Made by a program: the position numbers and the translations under genes. Below are positions 8,159 through 17,809 of a stretch of 64,000 nt of DNA, piece after piece. The stretch covers positions 4,774,001-4,838,000 of the forward strand of contig NZ_FNSO01000004.1 of the NCBI RefSeq assembly GCF_900105945.1. Reading direction: 5' to 3'. The notes beneath the pieces are model-generated. The model had not been told where the DNA came from, did no database searches, and saw only the letters and a program-made list of their open reading frames with translations. Numbering within the stretch: position 1 is the stretch's first letter; each line of letters starts with the position of its first letter. This DNA is from Amycolatopsis tolypomycina. GTDB taxonomy: Bacteria; Actinomycetota; Actinomycetes; Mycobacteriales; Pseudonocardiaceae.

Positions 8159-8601
8159 GCACTCCGGACTCGTCTTCGTCCCACCTGCCCGGCCACATCC
8201 GGCAAGCCGTCGAGATCACCCCCGCCGCGGGCACCCGGGAACGGATCATCGACATCACCACGCTGGGGCGCCGCACCGGCCGACCACGCCGCATCGAGAT
8301 CTTCTTCTACCGAGCCGCGGGCGCCACGTACCTGTGCAGCGGCGCCGGCGGTGCCGCCACCGACTGGCATGCGAACCTTCTCGCCAACCCCGGCTTCACG
8401 TTCCACCTCAAGAACGGGATCCGCGCGGACCTGCCCGCGCGGGCCACGCCCGTCACCGACCCAGCCGAACGTCAGGCCGTGCTGGCGGAGATCGTGGCGG
8501 ATCTCAACCAGCCCCACGACCCCGGCACCATCCGGCCGACCCGGCTCGAAGACTGGGCGGACAGCCGGCTGATGCGCATCAGCTTCCGCCATCGGCCGTA
8601 A
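8155..8601 (+). CDS. Deazaflavin (F420)-dependent nitroreductase-family protein
   Basis: A 148-residue protein of the Ddn/DUF385 split beta-barrel family. Diagnostic features are the TTLGRRTGRPRRIEIFFYRA strand pair, a glycine-rich SGAGGAATDWHANLLANPGF segment that normally contacts the F420 phosphate, and the C-terminal LEDWADSRLMRIS region. Family members use reduced F420 or bind flavin or haem. The ATG at 8155 overlaps the SDR stop (ATGA), indicating translational coupling. The two enzymes may act successively on one small molecule sensed by the neighbouring TetR protein. Confidence 0.85.
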   Translation: MSTPDSSSSHLPGHIRQAVEITPAAGTRERIIDITTLGRRTGRPRRIEIFFYRAAGATYLCSGAGGAATDWHANLLANPGFTFHLKNGIRADLPARATPVTDPAERQAVLAEIVADLNQPHDPGTIRPTRLEDWADSRLMRISFRHRP

Positions 8602-8713
8602 CCGTCCTCGAACGGCACTACCTCGCGATACCCTGCCCACGCGGATCCGGTGTAACGCCCGGACTCGGGACACACGACTTCCCGGTGTCCGGGTGCCTGG
8701 TGGAGGGAAACGC

Positions 8714-10153
8714 GTGAGCTGGCAGTTCGGGCCGTACCGCGTCGAGTCGCTGATCGCCCGCGGTGGCATGGGCGAGGTCCTGCGCGCCTACGACACGCGC
8801 CACGACCGCGTCGTCGCGCTGAAGCTGCTCGCGCCGGAGTTCGCCGCCGACCGCGAGTTCCAGGAGCGGTTCCGGCGGGAGGCGCACGCGGTGGCGCGAC
8901 TGCGCGAGCCGCACGTGATCCCGATCCACGCCTACGGCGAGATCGACGGCCGCCTCTACCTCGACATGCGCCTGGTCGAGGGCGACGACCTCGGCACCCG
9001 GCTGGCCGCGGGCGGCGCACTGGCCCCCGCCGAGGCGGTCGACGTCGTCGCGCAGGTCGCCCAGGCCCTCGCCGCCGCGCACGCGGAAGGCCTGGTGCAC
9101 CGGGACGTCAAGCCGTCGAACGTGCTCGTCGGCGCGACCGGGTTCGCCTACCTCGTGGACTTCGGCATCGCCCGCGCGGCCGGGCCCGGCACGGAACTCA
9201 CCGCGACCGGCGGTGCCGTCGGCACGCTCGACTACATGGCGCCGGAGCGCTTCACGGACGCGCCCACCGACCACCGCGTCGACGTCTATTCGCTGGCCTG
9301 CGTCCTGCACCAGTGCCTGACCGGCAGCAAGCCGTTCGCGGCGACGACGGCCGCGTCGCTGATCGGCGCCCACCTGCACCAGCCGCCGCCCCGGCCGGGC
9401 GACCTGCGGCCCGGCCTGCCCGCGGCGTTCGACGCCGTCATCGCGCGGGGCATGGCGAAGGACCCCGCGGCGCGGTTCGGCAGTGTCACGGAACTGGCGG
9501 ACGCGGCCCGGGCCGCGCTCGGCGGCACGATCCCGGTCCAGGCCACCGCTCCCCCGACGCACCAGGCCACCCGGGTCGCGCCCGTGACCGGAGGAGGGCG
9601 GCGGGCGTCGAAGGCACCGTGGCTGGTCGCGGCGGTCGCGCTGCTCGCTCTCGTGGCCGTCGCCGCGTGGTTCACGATCCTGAAGCCCTCGTCGCAGGCC
9701 GGGACGACGACGGCCGGCACGACACCGCGCTCGACGTCGTCGACACCACCGCCGTCGCCCACACCACCGGTGACGGCCACGACCACCCAGGTGACCGTCC
9801 GGACGTCCGTGGCCACCAGCATCTCCGCCGGCGCCGACCTCGGCCTGGCGACCGCGATGAGCACGCCCGCGTGCGACGGGTCCTTCATCGTGATTTTCGG
9901 CTCGGCCGTCACCCCGGCCCGCTACCGCGCCGACGTCCAGCGGTTCCTCGCCGCCCACCCTGGCGCGGCCTACCTCCACGCACCAACCACCGGCTGCGGC
10001 TCCCTGCGGCAGCAACTGAACGGCGCCGACATCTACGCCGTCTACAGTGGACCATTCGCGACGAAGGATGCCGCGTGCGCGCGACGCAGCGGCGGCGCCT
10101 ACGTCAAGCGGCTCAACAACACGACTCCGCCGACCCAGGCGATCACCTGCTGA
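8714..10153 (+). CDS. Membrane Ser/Thr protein kinase with extracellular SPOR-like domain
   Basis: A 479-residue PknB-type kinase. The catalytic domain spans about residues 5-265 with the glycine loop IARGGMGEV, VALK lysine, HRDVKPSN loop, DFGIA, and an APER variant of APE. A Pro/Thr-rich stretch leads to one transmembrane helix near residues 303-322 (WLVAAVALLALVAVAAWF). A second Thr/Pro-rich linker leads to an external domain of about 105 residues with four cysteines and YAVYSGPFATKDAAC, reminiscent of SPOR-like domains, so it may sense the cell wall. GTG at 8714 follows a strong GGAGGG site. A small symmetrical CCGTCCC/GGGACGG hairpin at 10156-10170 separates it from the convergent hydrolase. 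Confidence 0.93.
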   Translation: MSWQFGPYRVESLIARGGMGEVLRAYDTRHDRVVALKLLAPEFAADREFQERFRREAHAVARLREPHVIPIHAYGEIDGRLYLDMRLVEGDDLGTRLAAGGALAPAEAVDVVAQVAQALAAAHAEGLVHRDVKPSNVLVGATGFAYLVDFGIARAAGPGTELTATGGAVGTLDYMAPERFTDAPTDHRVDVYSLACVLHQCLTGSKPFAATTAASLIGAHLHQPPPRPGDLRPGLPAAFDAVIARGMAKDPAARFGSVTELADAARAALGGTIPVQATAPPTHQATRVAPVTGGGRRASKAPWLVAAVALLALVAVAAWFTILKPSSQAGTTTAGTTPRSTSSTPPPSPTPPVTATTTQVTVRTSVATSISAGADLGLATAMSTPACDGSFIVIFGSAVTPARYRADVQRFLAAHPGAAYLHAPTTGCGSLRQQLNGADIYAVYSGPFATKDAACARRSGGAYVKRLNNTTPPTQAITC

Positions 10154-10182
10154 GCCCGTCCCAGGGACGGAACGGAGGTGCG

Positions 10183-11361
10183 TTACGCGGCCATCGGGGG
10201 AAGATCTTCGATCTCGGGCATCCAGGTGTGCTGCATGACCACGTGGAGGCAGTTGTCCCGTTTCAGGTCACCCCAGTAGTCGTTGTGACTGGCGAAGTCC
10301 TTCCACCGCAGCGCGGTCCACAGGGTGAGTTCTTCCTCCGTGAACTTGCAGGACGTCACGTCGATGTCGAGAAGCGGGTCGACGTCGGCGTCCTGGTTGC
10401 CGCCCGGGAGATCCGAACCGAACACGTCGGCGGGGATGAACACGTTGGTCCACTTCAGCGTGGGCACTCTCACCCCGCGCTTTCTCAACAGGTAGCGAGG
10501 CTCGTAGAGCCGGACGACGTCGAGCGGGCAGCCCATCGTGACCAGCGACCGGATCGATTTCTTGTGCCGTCGGTCCAGGTCCGGTTCCAGATCGAGACAC
10601 GGATACAGGAAATCGTACGCCACCAGGCACCCGAAACTGTGCGCCACCAGGTGGATACGGCGATTTGCATCCTCCTCGATCACCGCGTCCACCGCGGCGG
10701 CCAGCGGCAGCGTCGCGCTCGAGGCGTGCATTTCGTTCTGCGTGTACTCGACCATTTGCCGGAGGAACGGCGCCGCCTGCTCCGCGATCGACTTGAATCT
10801 GGCGAGGACGAGCAACGCGACCCCGCCGATGCCGAGTCTCCACGCGCTGCTCAGCGAGGTCGGCAGAATCACCTCGGGCACCACGTCGGCCGCTTGGAGC
10901 AGAGCCCAGATCGAGAACAACATCGTGCCGATGAGGAAGGTCAGGGCCACAACGCCCAGCGCGATCTGCAGTTTGGCGCGCCAAGTCTTGGCGGCCTTCC
11001 ACGCCGTAACACCGTTCCGCCTGCGCTTGACGGCACCGATGACCGGCCAGCCCGCATGGAGCACGTAGGTGAAGTTCAGCCAAACGCGGCGGGCGACGCC
11101 GATTTCAGGGCCGATCGGATCGAGGTTGGTCCGGTATTCGACCGTGTGGATGTCGACAACGGGTATGGGATTGGCCGTGTCGGTGCGGACGATGCGGCGT
11201 CCGTCGAGGAGATCCGTGGACGGGCTGCCGATCTTCTCGATGGTGTAAGTGCCCTTCCGGAGGTTGGCCTTGTAGGCCAGGAGTTCGGCTATCCGGGCAC
11301 TGGAATTCTCCTCCGAGGTGGCGAGTCCCGGCAGGAAGAGGATGACAGGGTGCTGTGACAT
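10183..11361 (-). CDS. Membrane-associated alpha/beta hydrolase (lipase-like)
   Basis: A 392-residue protein starting MSQHPVILFLPGLATSEEN, a typical first strand of an alpha/beta hydrolase with an oxyanion-hole LPG. The nucleophile elbow VAHSFGCLVAYDFL lies near residue 248, and a late His is present near residue 370. Two hydrophobic helices inserted around residues 132-158 (IALGVVALTFLIGTMLFSIW) and 176-192 suggest the enzyme is anchored in the membrane with its catalytic part split around them. The substrate is unknown. GGAG precedes the ATG at 11361. The gene is convergent with the kinase and has no obvious operon partner. Confidence 0.75.
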   Translation of the reverse strand: MSQHPVILFLPGLATSEENSSARIAELLAYKANLRKGTYTIEKIGSPSTDLLDGRRIVRTDTANPIPVVDIHTVEYRTNLDPIGPEIGVARRVWLNFTYVLHAGWPVIGAVKRRRNGVTAWKAAKTWRAKLQIALGVVALTFLIGTMLFSIWALLQAADVVPEVILPTSLSSAWRLGIGGVALLVLARFKSIAEQAAPFLRQMVEYTQNEMHASSATLPLAAAVDAVIEEDANRRIHLVAHSFGCLVAYDFLYPCLDLEPDLDRRHKKSIRSLVTMGCPLDVVRLYEPRYLLRKRGVRVPTLKWTNVFIPADVFGSDLPGGNQDADVDPLLDIDVTSCKFTEEELTLWTALRWKDFASHNDYWGDLKRDNCLHVVMQHTWMPEIEDLPPMAA

Positions 11362-11493
11362 GGCGACTCCAGCTGTGGTGCCTAGTGCCCTGATGTCGCA
11401 TTTGCCCGAACCCCCGTTACAGGGAGCTACCCGAACCTGAATCCGTTTCTCGAATGAAATGCTTTCGCGATTCGACCTGCAGCGAGATGGCGG

Positions 11494-13038
11494 TCACGAG
11501 ACGCCGCCCCCGGTGGCGAGCCCCACCTCGGGCGTTCCGCCGGCGCCGGTCAGGCCCGCGTAGCGGTGCGCGAGTCCGCCGGGAAGCAGGTACTCGGCCA
11601 ACAGATTGCCGGCGCGGCGGGACGGTAGCCCCATGTCGTGCATGAGCTCGTCCGCGCAGTGGATGTCGTACGGGCCGAAGTCGTAGCCACCGGAGCCTGG
11701 AAGCACCCGCTCCTGCCAGGCCAGGCGAGCGTCGATGCCCTGCCGCATCTCCTGCTCACTCGGCGCTGTGCGCAACGCCGACCGGAAGTGCCGGGCCAGC
11801 CAGTGCGCGGTGAGTTCCATGCCCATGATGTTGTTGAAGACCTGCCGGAAGCCGACGAATCCCAGCCGGTCGGTGCCGGGTGGGACGATGCCCCGATACA
11901 GGCGTATCCGCCCGGCGGGATCGTGCACCTGCACTTCCGGATCCAGGAACGGGAAGATCTTGTGGTGGCCGGTGGCGAACACGATGACGTCCGCCGGCAC
12001 TTCCTCGCCGGTCGCCAGGCGCAGCCCCTTGTCCGTGTACGCCTCGACCGCGCTGACCTTGGCGGCGATCACGCCGCGGCGGACGGCCCGTGCGTAGCCG
12101 CGGGGCATCACTCCGGCGTGTGCCAGGTGGAAGGGAAGTGGGTGCGCGGGCCGGAGCTCCTTCGGCAGCCGGTGCAGCCCTGTGGAAATCAGCATGTCGC
12201 GGGCGATGAGCCGCCACAGGGCTCGCTTGACCCGGTCGTTGACGCGGTCGATCGGGCGGACGCAGGCCGGGTCGTGGTACCGGGGCAGCAGCGCCTCCCC
12301 GAACCGGGTGAACAGGATCCACTTGTAACCGACCAGCCCGAGCAGGAGCCGTTCGGGGACCATCCAGTTCACCTTGCGCTGCACGATCGTGGCCGAGGCC
12401 GCCTCGCGCCCGGCGCGGGTGACCAGGTCGAGCGCGGACTTGCCGCCGCCCACGACAACCACCCGGCGGCCGGCGAACGTGCCGGCCCGCACCTCGTTGG
12501 AGTGCAGCACGGTTCCGCCGAACAACGCACGTCCGGGCAGGTCGGGCAGCCGGGCGTGGTGATGGGCCCCGCTGGCGACCACGACGTAGTCGAACGTTTC
12601 GCGACGAACCTGCGCCGCCTCGTCCCCGGCGGCCCGGGAGCCGACCGACCAGCCGGCGGCGCCCACCCGGCCGGGCCCGTCCACCGGCCGGACGGAGATC
12701 ACCTCGGTGCCCGGCCGGAGGCGATCCAGCACGCCGAACTTCCCGGCGTAGTCCTCCAGATAGCGCTGGGTGTCCACGGCGCCGGCGAAGTGCAGGCGGT
12801 TGGGCAGGTCCGCGAACTCGAAGATGCGAAGTGCGGACTGGTTGGCCAGCCCGTCGTAGCAGCCACCCGGTGCCCAGATTCCGCCGACCCGCTGGTACTT
12901 GTCGAAGACCGTGACGTCGAAACCGTGTTCCAGCAACACCTTGGCGGTGACGATTCCCCCTGGTCCCGCGCCGACAACACACGCTCGCACAGGCTGCCAC
13001 TCCCCCGGGATCATCGGCACATCCGGCCCACCCATCAT
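11494..13038 (-). CDS. FAD/NAD(P)-dependent monooxygenase (flavin-containing monooxygenase type)
   Basis: A 514-residue flavoprotein. The FAD motif VVGAGPGGIVTAKVLLE lies near residues 20-36, followed by KYQRVGGIWAPG. The NADPH motif VVVVGGGKSALDLVTRAG lies near residue 205, and the FATGHHKIFPF segment matches the ATG motif of FMO and Baeyer-Villiger enzymes. The exact FMO fingerprint is not fully present, so N-oxidation, S-oxidation or ketone oxygenation are all possible. ATG at 13038 is chosen; an in-frame TTG at 13062 and ATG at 13014 are alternatives. A 14-bp palindrome about 100 bp upstream may be its operator. Confidence 0.85.
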   Translation of the reverse strand: MMGGPDVPMIPGEWQPVRACVVGAGPGGIVTAKVLLEHGFDVTVFDKYQRVGGIWAPGGCYDGLANQSALRIFEFADLPNRLHFAGAVDTQRYLEDYAGKFGVLDRLRPGTEVISVRPVDGPGRVGAAGWSVGSRAAGDEAAQVRRETFDYVVVASGAHHHARLPDLPGRALFGGTVLHSNEVRAGTFAGRRVVVVGGGKSALDLVTRAGREAASATIVQRKVNWMVPERLLLGLVGYKWILFTRFGEALLPRYHDPACVRPIDRVNDRVKRALWRLIARDMLISTGLHRLPKELRPAHPLPFHLAHAGVMPRGYARAVRRGVIAAKVSAVEAYTDKGLRLATGEEVPADVIVFATGHHKIFPFLDPEVQVHDPAGRIRLYRGIVPPGTDRLGFVGFRQVFNNIMGMELTAHWLARHFRSALRTAPSEQEMRQGIDARLAWQERVLPGSGGYDFGPYDIHCADELMHDMGLPSRRAGNLLAEYLLPGGLAHRYAGLTGAGGTPEVGLATGGGVS

Positions 13039-13140
13039 CCCGGCCGCGGCCCCCTGCGCCAACCCACCGTGCTCACGACGATTTCAGGAGTCGCCCACAG
13101 AAATTGTGGCCGATTTCGTACTGGCCACTTTTTCTCCCAT

Positions 13141-13154
13141 TGTCAACGTTGACA
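13141..13154. promoter_or_regulatory. Perfect palindrome upstream of the flavin monooxygenase
   Basis: TGTCAACGTTGACA is a perfect 14-bp palindrome in a locally AT-rich patch (13085-13160). On the minus strand it contains TTGACA, a consensus -35 box, so a bound regulator would block a promoter for the monooxygenase. The same half-sites recur at 17943-17969. Confidence 0.5.
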
Positions 13155-13360
13155 ACCGATCTTGTCCGGACAACGACCCGCTGTGCCGGGGCGTGTCGAT
13201 CCGGGTGTCCCACAACGGCCGGACCCTCACCGTGCCCGTGGTCGACAAGTGCCCGAGCTGCGACAGCGCACACATCGACCTCAGCCAGCCGGCGTTCGCC
13301 CAGCTGGCCGACACCAACCTGGGCAACATCCCGGTGACCTGGTCGTTCGTGCGCTCGTGA
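13155..13360 (+). pseudogene. C-terminal remnant of expansin/RlpA-like double-psi barrel protein
   Basis: The reading NRSCPDNDPLCRGVSIRVSH continues as NGRTLTVPVVDKCPSCDSAH and IDLSQPAFAQLADTNLGN to IPVTWSFVRS and a stop. This is the second half of a double-psi beta-barrel domain, with the VVDxCxxC and IDLS motifs of RlpA/expansin/barwin-like proteins. No signal peptide or first half exists upstream; that DNA is the AT-rich spacer before the monooxygenase. The gene has lost its 5' part. Codon use remains good, so the loss may be recent. Confidence 0.6.
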
Positions 13361-13388
13361 CCCCGCGCCCGCCTCAGCAGCAAGTGGT

Positions 13389-13631
13389 ATGAACCAGTTC
13401 AGGAAGATCCTGTCCTCGCGGCCGTGGTCGTGGCCGCGCTCGGCGGCCCGGCAGGCGCGGTCTCGGGCCAGGACTTCCACTGCGTCGTCGGCGACTGCGC
13501 CGTGTACGCCGACCACTGCGTCACCGGTGAACAGCCCGCGAGCCTGGCCGAGTTCAACTTCGACACTCAGCTACGGCAACGCGTTCTCCCTGCCGATCAC
13601 GATCGAGCCGGTGAACGCGACGGTGCCCCCC
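13389..13631 (+). pseudogene. 5' part of a thaumatin-like gene, frameshifted and interrupted
   Basis: ATG at 13389 opens MNQFRKILSS. The frame then shifts to VVVAALGGPAGAVSGQDFHC, a signal-peptide end and mature start. GEQPASLAEFNFDT follows, and a second shift gives TLSYGNAFSLPITIEPVNAT. The QPASLAEF and NAFSLPITIEP segments match the conserved PPATLAEF and GFNLPMTV regions of thaumatin-like (PR-5) proteins. The sequence stops at the insertion element at 13632 and resumes after 15182. Two frameshifts plus the insertion show that it is dead. Confidence 0.6.
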
Positions 13632-14945
13632 CAGGGGCCCGGCAAAGTTGTTTGTGCTGGTCATGTGGGGATTCCGTAGAGGGTGAGGGGCCGGGTGGCG
13701 TGGCGGGCTGTGTGGCGTAGGGCGGCTGCGATGTTGGTGCGGCCTGCTGCGCGGTGGGCGCTGATGGCGAGGTTGCGGAGGGTGGCCATGGCGCGGGGTG
13801 CGGTGCCGGTGCGGACGCGGGAGGCGTCTTCGCCGTAGGTGGTGTCGCGGACCCAGTGCAGCCGGTTCTCGATGCTCCAGTGCCCGCGCAGGAGAGTGGC
13901 GATGGTGGCGGGGCCGGCTTGGTCGGGGGTGAGGGGGGTGATGCCGTAAACGGTGTGATTTTCCCGTTTTCCGCTCACGCGGTCGGTGCGGTAGCGGGTG
14001 GTCTGGAAGACCTGTGCGGCGTGCGGGAAGTCGAGGTCGTCGGGGGCGGGCAGGACTTCGGTGGTGCGTTGTTCGAGGCGTCCGTGCCCGATTCCGGTGC
14101 TGGTGTGGCGGGTGGCCTGGGGCCAGGGCAACGCCTGCAGCCGGGCGTGGAGGCGGTGCTGGTTTTCCTTGACGGTGAACACATAGTGCGCGTCGCGGTG
14201 GGTGAGGTAGCGGGCCAGGCCGCGGGTGGTGTGCAGTGCGTCGGCGGTGACCACGACGCCGGTGAGGTCGATGCCGTCGAGCAGGGGCTGCATCCAGGTG
14301 ATCTCGCTTGTTCCCCTGGCCACGTTCTGCTGGGCCAGCACGATCGCGTCCTGGTGGGTCAGTGCGGAGAGCAGATGGACCCCCGCTCCGCCGGTGCGGG
14401 CGAAGGTGCCGCGCAGTGATTTGCCGTCCACCGCGATCGCTGTTGGCGTGCGTTCCGATGGGCTGCCTGCGGTGGTGGTCGCGGTAATCCAGGCGCTGAT
14501 CGCGGTGTCGAGGTCGTCGCCGTCGATGCTGGAGAGCACCCGTCGCACGGTGGCCTCGCCCGGGGCGACGTGCCGGTCACGGCAGGGGTCGAACCGGGTG
14601 CCCAGCCGGGCCAGCACACGCTGTGGTGCATCCGCGGCCCACTCGCCGATTGCGGTGAACGACTGGGCTCCCGCGGCGACCGCGGCGGCGGCCAGCGTCA
14701 GGATCGATTCCAGTGAATGCCGTATCCCGCGCCGCTTCCGTGGATCAGGCACCAGGACGAGATATTCCCGCAGGTCAGCGACCTGGTCAAGGTCAGCGGC
14801 GGTGGCCAGCTGAGCCACCGCGGCAGGAATGGGAGAAGATGCAACAGCAGGCACGGCTCTCTCACAGATCATGGGCTTCGACAACCACATGATCACCACC
14901 GAGAGCCGTGCCTGCCTGCAACGACACGACTTTGCCGGAACCCTG
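13632..14945 (-). mobile_element. ISAs1-family insertion sequence
   Basis: A 1.3-kb element with one transposase gene. The terminal inverted repeats are imperfect: left CAGGGGCCCGGCAAAGTTGT (13632-13651), and right, read inward from 14945, CAGGGTTCCGGCAAAGTCGT. They share CAGGG and CCGGCAAAGT. It lies inside a thaumatin-like gene, between the valine-proline-proline codons of the 5' part and the C-rich start of the 3' part. No clean target duplication can be read because the left flank is a run of C and the right flank abuts a second element. The family call rests on the transposase. Confidence 0.8.
13661..14872 (-). CDS. ISAs1-family transposase
   Basis: A 403-residue DDE transposase. The N-terminal third ([20 protein letters not shown], then [20 protein letters not shown]) is the DDE-associated domain typical of ISAs1 elements. 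The catalytic acids are visible in [22 protein letters not shown] and [14 protein letters not shown]. The first and last conserved stretches are intact and there is no frameshift, so the element could still be active. ATG at 14872 ([14 protein letters not shown]) is preferred to a slightly longer start. The gene fills almost all of the element. Confidence 0.92.
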   Translation of the reverse strand: MICERAVPAVASSPIPAAVAQLATAADLDQVADLREYLVLVPDPRKRRGIRHSLESILTLAAAAVAAGAQSFTAIGEWAADAPQRVLARLGTRFDPCRDRHVAPGEATVRRVLSSIDGDDLDTAISAWITATTTAGSPSERTPTAIAVDGKSLRGTFARTGGAGVHLLSALTHQDAIVLAQQNVARGTSEITWMQPLLDGIDLTGVVVTADALHTTRGLARYLTHRDAHYVFTVKENQHRLHARLQALPWPQATRHTSTGIGHGRLEQRTTEVLPAPDDLDFPHAAQVFQTTRYRTDRVSGKRENHTVYGITPLTPDQAGPATIATLLRGHWSIENRLHWVRDTTYGEDASRVRTGTAPRAMATLRNLAISAHRAAGRTNIAAALRHTARHATRPLTLYGIPT

Positions 14946-14956
14946 CCCAGGGAGGG

Positions 14957-15314
<358 letters not shown>

Positions 15315-15322
15315 CCCTGGCA

Positions 15323-15478
15323 TCAGGATTTGAGATCGGAGCCCGTGACGTACCAGGCTCCGGCGTGTTCCTCGACCTTGAGGCTGAGGCTGAACGAGCC
15401 GGTGTCGCCGGTGGCACCGATGAGTTCGAGCCTCTTCGGCCACCTCAGGATGTACGCCGCCGGAAACCGGCGGTTCTC
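15323..15478 (-). pseudogene. Unidentified coding remnant after the SMP-30 gene
   Basis: The minus strand reads ENRRFPAAYILRWPKRLELI, then GATGDTGSFSLSLKVEEHAG and AWYVTGSDLKS to a stop, with typical high-GC codon use. The reading is in frame with the SMP-30 gene, separated only by its TGA and two codons. It looks like the last strands of an exported or NTF2-like protein but is too short to identify. It may be the end of another gene brought here by rearrangement at the island edge. Confidence 0.35.
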
Positions 15479-15484
15479 GAGGCG

Positions 15485-16387
15485 TCAGGGCAGGCCCGCG
15501 TGCGGGACCTCCACCCGGACCGCGAGCAGCTGAGCCTCCCGGACCGGACGGCGTTCGTGCTCGGCGAACGACGGTGCCGCGCAGAGGAACAGCGTCCGTC
15601 CGTCGTCGCCGCCCAGCATGCAGGCGAAGACTCCGGTTCCGGCGTTGATCTCGTCGAGGATCCGGCCGCCCTCCTCGACCCGGAGGACACGGTTGTGGAG
15701 GGCGTCGGCCACCCAGATCGCGCCTTCGGCGTCGGCGCAGATGCCGTCGGGCGCCACCTCGAGGCGCTGCAGCACCTCGCCGACGTCGTCGGTCCGCGGG
15801 GTTTGCCCGAACTGGGCCCACACACGCCGCCCGCTCAGCTCGCCGTCGCCGCCGATGTCGAACGCGGTCAGCCGGCCGGCGAAGGTCTCGGCGACCACCA
15901 GCACCCCGCCGGGCATGATCACCATGCCGTTGGGGAACCCGAGGTCCTCGGCGGCGACGGCCACGCTCCCGTCCGCGTCGACGCGGGTGAGCGTGGTGTA
16001 CCGCACCGGAGCGCCACCCATGAGGTCGAAGCCGAAGTTGCCCACCCACGCGCGCCCGTGGTCGTCGACGACCATGTCGTTGAGCACCCCGGACACCACC
16101 CCGGACAGGTCGGCGTGCTCGGCCAGCCGCCCCGCCTCGTCGCGCACGAGGACGCGGTGGTCGCGCATCGACACGACGAGCAGGCGCCCGTCGGGCCGGA
16201 ACCCGAGACCCGACGGCTGGCCGGGGACCTCGGCGACGACCTCACGGCCACCACGCTCGTCGACGGCGACGACCGTCCCGGTGTAGAAGTCCGACACCCA
16301 CAACCGGCCGTCGTGCCACCTCGGGCACTCGAGGAAGGAGAAGCCGTCGAGGACGACGGCCGGCTGCCTGGACGCGGACTGCCCCAT
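15485..16387 (-). CDS. SMP-30/gluconolactonase/LRE-family protein
   Basis: A 300-residue six-bladed beta-propeller of the SMP-30/gluconolactonase family, which hydrolyses lactones using a divalent metal. Likely metal residues are visible in FLECPRWHDGRLWVSD (Glu), GVLNDMVVDDHGRAWVGN (Asn), LGFPNGMVI (Asn) and WVADALHNRV (Asp). ATG at 16387 with GAGGAG seven bases upstream is preferred over a start 13 codons earlier. The neighbouring glucanase could release sugars whose lactones this enzyme opens, but a link is only inferred. The gene stops at the edge of the decayed island. Confidence 0.88.
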   Translation of the reverse strand: MGQSASRQPAVVLDGFSFLECPRWHDGRLWVSDFYTGTVVAVDERGGREVVAEVPGQPSGLGFRPDGRLLVVSMRDHRVLVRDEAGRLAEHADLSGVVSGVLNDMVVDDHGRAWVGNFGFDLMGGAPVRYTTLTRVDADGSVAVAAEDLGFPNGMVIMPGGVLVVAETFAGRLTAFDIGGDGELSGRRVWAQFGQTPRTDDVGEVLQRLEVAPDGICADAEGAIWVADALHNRVLRVEEGGRILDEINAGTGVFACMLGGDDGRTLFLCAAPSFAEHERRPVREAQLLAVRVEVPHAGLP

Positions 16388-16447
16388 CGCGGTTCTCCTC
16401 GTGTCCTCGTCGGTGGTCAGGTGCATCTTCCGGCAACCGAGCCGCCG

Positions 16448-17809
16448 TCACCAGCCGACGGCGACCACCAGCCACTGCGGGTCTCCGTGCGAGACGAACG
16501 TGGACTGAGCGGCCACGTCGTCGTACGGGAAACCGTAGGCGAGGCGGTTGATGCCGTGATCGTGCCAGAACTTCGCGTAGTAGTTCGCCGGCGCCGCCTG
16601 GTAGTACCGCGACGGGTCCTGCCACTGCGACTGCGGCAGGTGGGCCGTGTGCCGGTTCAGCGCCGCGCACATGTCGGGATTGCCGGCCAGCGATCCGGCG
16701 CAGCCGGTGATGTTCGACGTCGGCTCGTTGACCCCCACCGACTGGGCGTAGGAGGTGAAGTAGTTCGCGTACCTGCCGCCGGTGCGGAAGTCCGGAGCGC
16801 TGCCCGGAGCCGGGATCCGGTACGGCGCGTTCACCGTCGCCAGCCCCTTGAACTCGGCAGGCACCTCGGCCTGGAACCGGGCGAACGTGGCCGAGCGGTC
16901 CTCCTGGAACAGCTCGTAGGCGTCGCCGACCTGCACGTCGTAGCCGTCGTGCGCGTGCAGCCGCATGGCCAGCTTCAGCGCGAACGCGTCCACCCGGGTG
17001 GTGTTGCCGTTGAACACGTCCGGGCCGACGGTGAACTCGATGAAGTCGGCGTACTGGCCGTTCGGGGTGCCCAGGTAGAAGTACATCCGCCCGGCCGAGT
17101 TGGCCGGCATGTCGAGGTAGGGCTGCTCGGCGATCGAGTGGGTCTGCCCGCCGAAGTTCCAGTACACCTGGCTGTCCGGGTACTTGCCGTTCGTGCGGTT
17201 GAGCACCTTGACCGTGAGCACGTTCCGCGCGGCGGGGATGCTGCCGGTGTCGCCCCAGAACGAGTCGGGCGGAACGCCGGTCCCGGGCTGCGTGGTCCCG
17301 CCGCCGGTGCCGATGACCTGGAACTCCCACAGCGAGACGCCGTAGGGCGTGGCCCGCGCGGTCGTGGACAACCGCACGTACCGCCCGGAACCGGTCACGT
17401 TCAGGGTCTGCGTGCCGCCGGTTCCCGCGGTCGTCTGGTACACAGTGGACCAGCTGGATCCGTTGTCGGACAGCTGGATCTGGTAGGCCGCCGCGTAGGC
17501 GGCTTCCCAGCGGAGCACGACCTGGCTGACGGTCGCCGCGCCGCCGAGGTCGACCTGGATCCACTGTGGATCGCTGAACTGCGACGACCACCGGGTGCCG
17601 GTGTTGCCGTCCACCGCGGCGGACGCGGGAGTGCCGGCGTTTTCCACCGACGAGGCGGTGGCGGCTTTCCCTTGGGAGATCACCGTGTCGGCGGCGCTCG
17701 CCGAAGGGACGGCGAAGCCGAGCGCGGCGACGGCGAGGGCCGCCGCCAGCGTGGTCAAGCGGGCACCGGGTCCGCGGCGACGGCGCCGCGGCGAGGCGTT
17801 CGTGAACAT
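16448..17809 (-). CDS. Secreted discoidin-domain plus GH64-like beta-1,3-glucanase
   Basis: A 453-residue exported protein. The signal peptide has a basic start (SPRRRRRGPGARL) and a hydrophobic core, cleaved near ASAADTV. An F5/8-type C (CBM32-like) carbohydrate-binding domain spans about residues 45-175 (SSVENAGTPASAAVDGNTGT, then RWSSQF and WIQVDLG). After a Gly/Thr/Pro linker, a domain of about 260 residues starting FWGDTGSIPAARNVLTVKVL and ending DPQWLVVAVGW resembles GH64 laminaripentaose-producing beta-1,3-glucanases. The target would be fungal glucan. AGGGAGGA precedes the ATG at 17809. A 27-bp palindrome lies 134 bp upstream. Confidence 0.85.
   Translation of the reverse strand: MFTNASPRRRRRGPGARLTTLAAALAVAALGFAVPSASAADTVISQGKAATASSVENAGTPASAAVDGNTGTRWSSQFSDPQWIQVDLGGAATVSQVVLRWEAAYAAAYQIQLSDNGSSWSTVYQTTAGTGGTQTLNVTGSGRYVRLSTTARATPYGVSLWEFQVIGTGGGTTQPGTGVPPDSFWGDTGSIPAARNVLTVKVLNRTNGKYPDSQVYWNFGGQTHSIAEQPYLDMPANSAGRMYFYLGTPNGQYADFIEFTVGPDVFNGNTTRVDAFALKLAMRLHAHDGYDVQVGDAYELFQEDRSATFARFQAEVPAEFKGLATVNAPYRIPAPGSAPDFRTGGRYANYFTSYAQSVGVNEPTSNITGCAGSLAGNPDMCAALNRHTAHLPQSQWQDPSRYYQAAPANYYAKFWHDHGINRLAYGFPYDDVAAQSTFVSHGDPQWLVVAVGW

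Noticed and set aside
10156..10170. Bidirectional terminator between kinase and hydrolase
   Set aside because: 7-bp arms around one base with no T tract; too weak to list as a terminator.
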